From Borreliella burgdorferi B31 (GTDB lineage Bacteria > Spirochaetota > Spirochaetia > Borreliales > Borreliaceae): a DNA stretch of 34,159 nt. A model generated the notes under the pieces. It did no database searches, had not been told where the DNA came from, and worked only from the letters and a program-made list of their open reading frames with translations. The DNA is taken from NCBI RefSeq assembly GCF_000008685.2, contig NC_001318.1:141299-175457 (forward strand). The letters run 5' to 3'. Positions 28,241 to 34,159 of the stretch are shown piece by piece (the stretch's first letter is position 1; every line of letters starts with the position of its first letter). The position numbers and the translations under genes are program-made.

Positions 28241-29410
28241 ATGAATACCAAGGCGACTACACCATTGTTGTTATTATTTTTAATTCAAAGCTTAGCTTTT
28301 TCTTCTGAAATCTTTGAATTTAAATACATTAAAGGTTCAAAGTTTAGATTAGAAGGCACAGATAATCAAAAAATATATTTCAATGGCCATTATAATTCAA
28401 GCTCTAATACCAATATTCAAATTTCAAGTGAAATAAAAGACATAAAAGAAAACTTTGCAAGCATTAAAGCTTTTTTTAGAATCTTAAAAAGAGAAAATAT
28501 TAATGAACCTTACCTATTAAATGAAGAGTTTGAAGAAATCTTCAGCGTAAATAAGCAAGGAGAATATACAATAGGAGCAAATCAAAAAAGACCTTCTGTT
28601 AGAGGTATTCCAAGATTCCCAAAAACACCAATCAAAATAAATGAAAAATGGTCATATCTTGCAGAAGAATATATAGAAGCGTCAAAAATAGACAAAAGTA
28701 TAAAAGATTTCGTTGTAAAATTTAATGTTAACTACGAATATAAAGGCAAAGAAGAGCACAATGGCAAGCATTACCACATAATTCTTTCGAATTATGAATC
28801 ACAATACAATGTAAAAAACATCTCTTTCTATCAAAAAGTAGACCAAAAAATTTATTTTGATAATGAAATTGGCAATACATATAAATACAGCGATAAATAT
28901 ATATTTGAAATAAATCAGAACAACAACCAACATTTTAAAATGATTGGAAACTCTCTTGGCAGAATAGTTTCAATTGAGCTTCCAAATGATAATCTTATTG
29001 AAACTGAGGTTGAAAATTACATCCGAGAAAAAAAAATAAAAGCTATTGAAGTTGAAAAAAACAATAAAGGTATTAATTTAAGCTTTGACATTGAATTTTA
29101 TCCTAACTCATTTCAAATACTACAAAAAGAATATAAAAAAATTGACCTTATAGCTAAACTTCTTGAAAAATTTAAAAAAAATAACATACTAATAGAAGGA
29201 CATACTGAGCAATTTGGATTGGAAGAAGAGATGCACGAGCTATCTGAAAAAAGAGCTCGTGCAATTGGAAATTATTTAATAAAAATGAAAGTAAAAGACA
29301 AAGACCAAATACTATTTAAAGGATGGGGATCTCAAAAACCAAAATATCCTAAGTCCTCCCCATTAAAGGCTAAAAATAGGCGAGTAGAAATTACAATATT
29401 AAATAACTAA
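28241..29410 (+). CDS. OmpA-domain envelope protein (TpN50-like)
   Basis: The 389 residues begin with a signal peptide (TTPLLLLFLIQSLAFSSE) without a lipobox Cys. The N-terminal ~260 residues are beta-rich and unassigned. The C-terminal ~110 residues form an OmpA-type peptidoglycan-binding domain: FDIEFYPNSFQIL, ILIEGHTEQFG, LSEKRARAIGNYL, FKGWGSQKP and the closing NRRVEITI. It is annotated in Borrelia as a homologue of Treponema TpN50. It probably tethers the envelope to the wall in the periplasm. There is no SD; TAAAAT at 28229-28234 ends 6 nt before the ATG, predicting a leaderless mRNA. Its stop is 11 nt from the converging dksA stop. Confidence 0.9.
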   Translation: MNTKATTPLLLLFLIQSLAFSSEIFEFKYIKGSKFRLEGTDNQKIYFNGHYNSSSNTNIQISSEIKDIKENFASIKAFFRILKRENINEPYLLNEEFEEIFSVNKQGEYTIGANQKRPSVRGIPRFPKTPIKINEKWSYLAEEYIEASKIDKSIKDFVVKFNVNYEYKGKEEHNGKHYHIILSNYESQYNVKNISFYQKVDQKIYFDNEIGNTYKYSDKYIFEINQNNNQHFKMIGNSLGRIVSIELPNDNLIETEVENYIREKKIKAIEVEKNNKGINLSFDIEFYPNSFQILQKEYKKIDLIAKLLEKFKKNNILIEGHTEQFGLEEEMHELSEKRARAIGNYLIKMKVKDKDQILFKGWGSQKPKYPKSSPLKAKNRRVEITILNN

Positions 29411-29413
29411 CTT

Positions 29414-29444
29414 AAGATGTATCATCTTTTGTTCTTTTTTTCTT
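29414..29444 (+). terminator. Terminator of the OmpA-domain gene
   Basis: AAGATG-TAT-CATCTT (29414-29428) is a 6-bp hairpin starting just after the stop, followed by a T-rich tract with seven-T runs. It overlaps the 3' coding end of the converging dksA. Confidence 0.6.
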
Positions 29445-29799
29445 TTTTTGTCTGACAACTAATACACAAAAAAGCATAAGGAATAGCTAAAAGTCTCTCC
29501 CTAGCAATCTCTCTTTCACAAGCCAAACACTTACCATAAGAATTTTGAGAAATTCTATAAAGAGCTTGATTTATTAAATTCAACTTTCTCTTTTCAACAA
29601 AACCTAACGCTTCAAGATTATTTCCATCCATATTATCAAAAGCAATATCGACAACATCCTTTGGATACATGTCATTATTAATTATTTCTTTTTTGCTATT
29701 TTCTACAGACTTAATAGAATCTAATATCTCTCTTTTTTCAGCTGAAAGAAATTTTTTGATCTCTTCAATAAACTCATGCTCAGAAACAGCTTTTTGCAT
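29422..29799 (-). CDS. dksA: DksA, RNA polymerase secondary-channel regulator
   Basis: DksA binds the RNA polymerase secondary channel and, with (p)ppGpp, adjusts transcription in starvation. The 125-residue protein has the coiled-coil arms, with the tip motif D-x-x-D-x-A intact (DVVDIA, Asp48, Asp51, Ala53), and a four-cysteine zinc finger (Cys91, Cys94, Cys112, Cys115: KCLAC and LCISC). It lacks the longer N-terminus of the E. coli protein. GGGAGG is 4 nt before the ATG at 29799. In B. burgdorferi DksA has been shown to govern the stringent-response and RpoS programmes (recalled). Its own promoter is clear upstream, shared back-to-back with infA. Confidence 0.94.
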   Translation of the reverse strand: MQKAVSEHEFIEEIKKFLSAEKREILDSIKSVENSKKEIINNDMYPKDVVDIAFDNMDGNNLEALGFVEKRKLNLINQALYRISQNSYGKCLACEREIARERLLAIPYAFLCISCQTKKEKKNKR

Positions 29800-29840
29800 G
29801 ATACCTCCCTATAAATTACATTTTTAAAAAACTTCGTGTA

Positions 29841-29869
29841 ATTATATACACAATTTCTTATAATGTAAA
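29841..29869 (-). promoter_or_regulatory. Near-consensus sigma-70 promoter of dksA
   Basis: The minus strand carries TTTACA (opposite 29864-29869), a 17-nt spacer and TATAAT (opposite 29841-29846). The start should be near 29834, giving a ~35-nt leader. A plus-strand TATAAT at 29859-29864, probably for infA, overlaps it, and a GTGTA...TACAC inverted repeat (29836-29851) surrounds the -10. Confidence 0.7.
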
Positions 29870-29964
29870 CAAAAAATAATGCTTTTATTCTTAAAAAGAA
29901 TAATTGAAATGATATGTTTAATCATGTAAAATTTATCCTATTAGAGAAAATTATGGAGGTTGTC

Positions 29965-30186
29965 TTGAATATTAAAGAAGAAGCTATTGAAACTGAAGGA
30001 ATTGTAAAAGAATCCCTTCCAAATACCATGTTTAGAGTAGAGCTTAAAAACAAGCACATTGTACTTGCCCATCTATCTGGCAAGATGCGAAAACATTTCA
30101 TAAAAATAGTTCCTGGTGATAAAGTAAAAGTTGAGCTATCTCCTTATGATCTTACAAAAGGTAGAATAGTGTACAGGGAAAAATAA
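29965..30186 (+). CDS. infA: Translation initiation factor IF-1
   Basis: IF-1 binds the ribosomal A site during initiation. From a TTG at 29965 (GGAGG 5 nt upstream) the product is 73 residues, the standard size, starting [20 protein letters not shown] and including [20 protein letters not shown], then [19 protein letters not shown], the S1/OB-fold signature. The frame extends upstream to 29914, but those 17 residues have no family support and contain the SD itself. It is transcribed divergently from dksA with a TATAAT at 29859-29864 and a leader near 95 nt. Confidence 0.97.
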
Positions 30187-30233
30187 AATTAAACCCTTTT
30201 AAAAAATTTTCAAGTGTTGTAAATATTTATTTT

Positions 30234-32282
30234 TTAGATCAAATCATCTTTTAAGGACACAACAAAATTCTTGTGAATCCAGCCTTGAAGTCCATAACTT
30301 GTTTCAATAAGAACAAAATCATCTTTGCTGTCAAGAATATAAACACTTGCATTTCCTTTTAAAAATCTCCAACTCCTTGAAAAATTGTCAGGAACTTTAT
30401 AAAGAGAGACTAAATCACCCTTAATTATTCCTACTTCAGATTGTTGCTCATAATAAAAATAATATGTTTCAAATATAGTAAAACAAACCGCAGAAAAAAG
30501 TAAAAATATAATTATTTTTTTCAAATTTTTTGCCAAAAATCTATAAGAAATAGATACAACTAAAAAATTAATCAAAAATAAACTGATAATAAAAAAAATA
30601 TTAGAAAAAATAAAACTATTGTTACGAACATTGTCTGTAACTCCATTTTTAGCTTCAATCAAATCAATAACTTTATAAGAGGTTTCATTATTCGGAGAAG
30701 CCAAAAATGCCTTATAAGCTGAATAAATAGCATCAAAATCTCTATCCATTTTACTTAAAACAAGGGCTCTATTTAACCAAAGTCCTGAATAATTTGGATA
30801 TTTTTTAAGAATGTTATCTATCTTGATAAGTGCAGCATCATAATTTTTAGTATTATAGTCTTCAATCAAATCATTTACATTTTTCTCCGACAATAAACCA
30901 TCATTTACAGCATTTAAACTAATGCCAACAGCCAATATTAAAATAACCAGCCCAAAACTTGATGCTGCAAAAAATTTTTTATAGTTAATTAAAATAATTA
31001 AAGATAATAAAAATCCTGGAATCAAAAGTAAATAATAGTATGAAACAAAAAATAAAAAAGTTTTATTTTTATAATTCAAAATATCGGCATAAGATAATAG
31101 TTTAAAATCAGAATCTACATTATTTTGTGCTCTATTTATGCTGTTAAACTCTCCTGAATATTCATACTTCAATTTTTTCCCTTTAAGGGTATAAACTGTA
31201 TCATTATCAGGATTTAAATAATTAAAATCACCAATATTTAAAAATACACTACCTTTAGTGTCGGGCTTAACTGTATAAATTTGAGAAATACTACCCTTAT
31301 ATCCATTTTTAGAAGGCTTAAAGCTATAATTTTTCTTTTTATTAAGAATTTTAGAATTATAAGTTTCAATCTCTGGAAAGTAAAAATGTGGAAAATTCCC
31401 TTGACCTGTAATTTTTATTAAAATAGTAAATATATCTTGCTCAATTGTCGAATAAGTTGGAGTCTCATAATCAACTCTAAAAGTTCCTACTGCTAAAGAT
31501 TTAACCTCTCCAGGAATCGGTTTAACTTTTAATAAAAGCTCAGGGGTATTCCTAACAAGGCCAGAACCAATATTAAAAGAAAAACTGGGAATCAAAACAT
31601 TTTTTGAGCCCTTAAGAGGAGTTAGTATAAAGTTATAAAAAGGTACATCTAAAATCTCTTTATTATGAAAAGTTCTATATTTAATATCCCCAAATATAGG
31701 CATCTTTTCAACCATTGCATCCTTAATAGCAGGCAAAGATCCAGACATTTCATTAGAATTGCTATCTGAAAGCCAATTTGAGCGCAAAATAAGTCCAATA
31801 CTTTGATATTCATAAATTTCTTTCTTATCAAGATCCCAATATAAATCAACTGGCAAACCAAAAGAATTTATTTCATCAGCTCTTAGCACACTAACTTCAA
31901 CTTCTGAAGATATATAAAAATCGCCCTTATAAATTACTTTTAATGGAGGAATTTTAATAAATCCCAAACTCTCAAAAAGATATTCAACCCTGATCTCAAT
32001 AAAAGAAAAGTTATTATCGGTTGTTCTAGATATTGATAAAACATTGGAATTGGATTGAACTTCTTTGTTTATTTCAACTTTTAGCAAACTTATGTCAATA
32101 TCTTGCAAAGGATTATTAAGTCTTACAATCTGAATAAATTTATCGCCCTTTAAAACTTTAATATTTTTAACAAAATCAATGCCCGTAAGCGAATAAAGTC
32201 TTGCGATTGAAAAAAAATAAATAAAAAATATTACCAATCTTCTTTTGGAACAGCTAGATTCTCGTCTATTTTTCTCAACCAT
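30234..32282 (-). CDS. batD: BatD-like protein fused to TPR and SH3-like regions
   Basis: This is the last gene of the batA-batB-batC-batD set. The 682-residue product has a signal/membrane segment (LVIFFIYFFSIARLYS), then the BatD (oxygen tolerance) beta domains to about residue 390 (PPLKVIYKGDFYISSEVEVS), two helices near 405-450, a TPR-type segment (VNDLIEDYNTKNYDAALIKI, then KKYPNYSGLWLNRAL), two more helices, and a C-terminal SH3b-like unit ending GLQGWIHKNFVVSLKDD. The ATG at 32282 has GAGAGGG 4 nt upstream and lies 52 nt inside the end of batC, so translation is probably coupled. Bat proteins are associated with envelope stress and aerotolerance in Bacteroides and Leptospira; the exact activity is unknown. 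Confidence 0.86.
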   Translation of the reverse strand: MVEKNRRESSCSKRRLVIFFIYFFSIARLYSLTGIDFVKNIKVLKGDKFIQIVRLNNPLQDIDISLLKVEINKEVQSNSNVLSISRTTDNNFSFIEIRVEYLFESLGFIKIPPLKVIYKGDFYISSEVEVSVLRADEINSFGLPVDLYWDLDKKEIYEYQSIGLILRSNWLSDSNSNEMSGSLPAIKDAMVEKMPIFGDIKYRTFHNKEILDVPFYNFILTPLKGSKNVLIPSFSFNIGSGLVRNTPELLLKVKPIPGEVKSLAVGTFRVDYETPTYSTIEQDIFTILIKITGQGNFPHFYFPEIETYNSKILNKKKNYSFKPSKNGYKGSISQIYTVKPDTKGSVFLNIGDFNYLNPDNDTVYTLKGKKLKYEYSGEFNSINRAQNNVDSDFKLLSYADILNYKNKTFLFFVSYYYLLLIPGFLLSLIILINYKKFFAASSFGLVILILAVGISLNAVNDGLLSEKNVNDLIEDYNTKNYDAALIKIDNILKKYPNYSGLWLNRALVLSKMDRDFDAIYSAYKAFLASPNNETSYKVIDLIEAKNGVTDNVRNNSFIFSNIFFIISLFLINFLVVSISYRFLAKNLKKIIIFLLFSAVCFTIFETYYFYYEQQSEVGIIKGDLVSLYKVPDNFSRSWRFLKGNASVYILDSKDDFVLIETSYGLQGWIHKNFVVSLKDDLI

Positions 32283-32818
32283 ACAACCCTCTCAAGATTT
32301 TCAATATACCTTAAAAAATTTTCATTACTTTCAACAAAATTTTTACCTTTTTCTACACTTAAGGAATTCAAACTATCGCGCACCGCTCGTTTTTTTATTA
32401 TTGCAAGTTCAAGATTATATTTAGCATTATAACTGCCAGGATTAATCTTTAAAGCTTCTTTGAAAGCCACCTCGGCCTTATGATACAGTCCTTGATTATA
32501 GTATATTACTCCTTCGTTATAATTGACATTAAAATTTAAAAAAATATCATTGGTCTTCTTAGCGTAAGAGAATATTCTAAGAGAACTTTCATACTCACCC
32601 AAAGAATAATATACAACACCAAGATTGTAATATCCCCAAGCAGAATATTTTTCATCCTCTACAAGATTATAATAATTTGAAATTGCATTTTGATAATTTC
32701 CTCTAACATATTCGTAATTACCAATAGCCATTAAAGACATGGATTTAACATTTGAGCAAGACAAAAAACCTAAAAACAAAAAGCAAAAATATAAAATTGC
32801 TAAAAAGTTTCGTCCCAC
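32231..32818 (-). CDS. batC: BatC-like TPR lipoprotein
   Basis: The 195 residues start at a GTG (32818) with AGGA 7 nt upstream. The signal peptide ends in lipobox GFLSC near residue 21. At least three TPR-like helical hairpins follow (GNYEYVRGNYQNAISNYYNL, WGYYNLGVVYYSLGEYESSL, YNEGVIYYNQGLYHKAEVAF, then EALKINPGSYNAKYNLELAI). TPRs bind partner proteins, here presumably the von Willebrand A domains of BatA and BatB. The start overlaps batB by 19 nt and the end overlaps batD by 52 nt. Confidence 0.88.
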   Translation of the reverse strand: MGRNFLAILYFCFLFLGFLSCSNVKSMSLMAIGNYEYVRGNYQNAISNYYNLVEDEKYSAWGYYNLGVVYYSLGEYESSLRIFSYAKKTNDIFLNFNVNYNEGVIYYNQGLYHKAEVAFKEALKINPGSYNAKYNLELAIIKKRAVRDSLNSLSVEKGKNFVESNENFLRYIENLERVVWLRKIDENLAVPKEDW

Positions 32819-33786
32819 TTTATCATCCTGACAAACAAATACATAAAAATAAACAACAATGAAATAACCAAAAAAATTTTATATCTTGATACATCAACAA
32901 GTATAATGTCGTTTGACGTTCTTCTTATTATACCATTTCTTATATCATTGACAACAAAGTTAATCCCTTTTAAATACAAGTTATAATATGATCCCTTAAG
33001 AGAAGAGGCCAGAAGAAGTAAATTTTCCTCATTTATCCCAGTTTTAACAAGATTTCCATTTTTATCTTTAATGCTTAAATTTTGATTAAATAAAACGGGA
33101 TTACTCCCGCCAATCCCAACCACAAAACTTTCCAATTTTAAATTATTGACAAATTTAGAAAACCTATAATAATTATTTTCCCCCCAATCATCGCCATCTG
33201 TTAAAATAACTAAAAAATTATAATACGAGTCATCCGGCACATTAGAGATTACACTAAAAACAGCATCTCCTAAAAAACTTCCAGGAGAGCTTATTAAATC
33301 AGGCTCTATATAATTTAACATCTTGTTTAAACTGTTTTTATCCTTAGAAAAAGGTAAAACTAATTTAGACTTGCCTTTAAAAATAGTAAGGGAATATTCT
33401 GCATTCTCAAAATTACTTAAAATTAAACTAATCATATTTTTAGCACTCTCAAGTCTATTAATAATTTTACCTTCATCTACACTTAACATGCTACGAGAAA
33501 TATCAAAAATAAAAGAAATTCTCAATTTATTTCTCTCATCCTCAACAGCTCTTTGCCCCCAAGAAATATCCAAAATGGATAAAATTAAAAAAATCAAGCT
33601 AAAAATAAAAAACATTGACATTAGAACTTTTTTAATGTAGTAATTTTGAATATAAGAATTGTCCCCATACATAAAACTTAAGGTTTTAAAAAACGGAATA
33701 TTTCGTCTAAAATCAAGCACACATACAAAAAAAATAAACAATAAAACTAAAAAAAAGTATAAAGCACTATAATTATTTATACTCAT
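32800..33786 (-). CDS. batB: BatB-like von Willebrand A-domain membrane protein
   Basis: From the ATG at 33786, which overlaps the batA stop in ATGA and has AAGAGA 4 nt upstream, the product is 328 residues. It has two N-terminal helices (about 8-24 and 53-72), a vWA domain with a complete MIDAS (DISRS at 95-99, the Thr/Gly loop near 165-173 and ILTDGDD at 194-200) facing the periplasm, and a C-terminal helix (YKIFLVISLLFIFMYLFVRM). The frame extends to 33840 in batA but without SD support. In B. burgdorferi this protein (BB0172) has been reported to bind integrin alpha3-beta1 (recalled), which is unexpected for a member of a Bat operon. Confidence 0.9.
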   Translation of the reverse strand: MSINNYSALYFFLVLLFIFFVCVLDFRRNIPFFKTLSFMYGDNSYIQNYYIKKVLMSMFFIFSLIFLILSILDISWGQRAVEDERNKLRISFIFDISRSMLSVDEGKIINRLESAKNMISLILSNFENAEYSLTIFKGKSKLVLPFSKDKNSLNKMLNYIEPDLISSPGSFLGDAVFSVISNVPDDSYYNFLVILTDGDDWGENNYYRFSKFVNNLKLESFVVGIGGSNPVLFNQNLSIKDKNGNLVKTGINEENLLLLASSLKGSYYNLYLKGINFVVNDIRNGIIRRTSNDIILVDVSRYKIFLVISLLFIFMYLFVRMIKWDETF

Positions 33787-34159
33787 AGTATCTCTTTTAA
33801 GAAAATTTTTGAAAAAATAAAATAAACAAGCAATAAGCAAAACGCTAAAACTAAAAATTCTTTATAAATATCTTTATTGTCCACAGCTATTTTAATTTTT
33901 CTCTCCAAATTTTCCTTTTTTGAAAAATCTTGAATTGCAAATTGAAAAGAAAAATCATCATTAACCGAATAAAAAAGCCCCCCCGTTTTATTTGAAATCT
34001 CCACAAGCATACTAGGATCATAAACCTCTTTAAAACTTCCCTGATAAAATTTTCCAGATCTTAATTTAAACTCAACACTAAATTCTTCAGAACTTCCAAT
34101 ACCAATAGAATAAATCTTAACATTTAAACCTTGAGCAAGATTGATCACTTGATCTTTAT
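33783..34159 (-). CDS. batA: BatA-like von Willebrand A-domain protein (C-terminal part)
   Basis: The frame is open through the right edge (K-D-Q-V-I-N-L-A-Q-G...), so only the C-terminal ~125 residues are here. It shows the end of a vWA domain (LNVKIYSIGIGSSEEF, then VEISNKTGGLFYSVNDDFSF), a linker and a C-terminal membrane helix (FLVLAFCLLLVYFIFSKIFL). The GTG at 34148 is an internal Val codon and not the start. The stop overlaps the batB start in ATGA. The rest of the operon (moxR and DUF58-type genes in other spirochaetes) would lie further right. Confidence 0.88.
   Translation of the reverse strand, partial: KDQVINLAQGLNVKIYSIGIGSSEEFSVEFKLRSGKFYQGSFKEVYDPSMLVEISNKTGGLFYSVNDDFSFQFAIQDFSKKENLERKIKIAVDNKDIYKEFLVLAFCLLLVYFIFSKIFLKEIL

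Noticed and set aside
29914..29964. N-terminal extension of infA from an ATG at 29914
   Set aside because: IF-1 is about 72 residues; the extension contains the SD and has no family match.
33323..33640. 105-codon plus-strand frame opposite batB
   Set aside because: It is antisense to the vWA domain and has no SD or promoter; likely a consequence of AT-rich coding.
33787..33840. Longer batB from 33840
   Set aside because: It would run 58 nt into batA without an SD; the ATG in the ATGA overlap has one.

Overview
The window is a piece of the linear chromosome of a Lyme disease spirochaete (Borreliella/Borrelia burgdorferi sensu lato). The evidence is the very AT-rich sequence, the 336-residue FlaB flagellin with its Pro/Ala/Gln-rich centre, the BesABC efflux genes, tandem S2-antigen genes, and a gene order that matches, from memory, the BB0140 to BB0173 stretch of strain B31. 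It is ordinary core chromosome. I see no phage, insertion sequence, CRISPR array, rRNA or tRNA. Genes are tightly packed and no gap between genes exceeds about 200 bases.

Layout, left to right. 1-2905: the besC-besA-besB RND efflux operon on the minus strand (besB runs off the left edge). 3009-3299: a lone yidD. 3288-6197: a proV-proW-proX betaine/proline ABC importer on the minus strand. 6286-9485: flaB and fliD on the minus strand, with a strong palindromic terminator after flaB and a flaB leader holding two CsrA-type hairpins. 9676-11714: nagA-nagB on the plus strand. 11777-15102: secA-sodA on the minus strand. 15164-19910: a plus-strand run of a lipoprotein, two small membrane proteins, two S2-family antigens and alanine racemase. 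19902-21747: a secreted YD-repeat protein and a divergent 55-residue basic protein separated by a large inverted repeat. 21774-28101: minus-strand genes for an unknown protein, a CaCA cation exchanger, a putative glycoside hydrolase and the amylomaltase MalQ. 28241-30186: an OmpA-domain protein, DksA and IF-1. 30234-34159: the batA-batB-batC-batD aerotolerance-type operon on the minus strand (batA runs off the right edge).

Minus-strand proteins are encoded with G/T-rich codons and plus-strand proteins are strikingly Lys/Asn/Ile-rich. This fits the known leading/lagging-strand bias of Borrelia, with the minus strand as leading strand, so the window should lie on the left arm, replicated right to left.

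The most useful new reading is in translation starts. Several starts were moved to positions with a good Shine-Dalgarno (SD) sequence: sodA, infA, batB, the CaCA exchanger, the YD-repeat protein, and besC at an apparent AUU codon. Three genes without an SD have a -10-like hexamer ending exactly 6 nt before the ATG, which predicts leaderless mRNAs.
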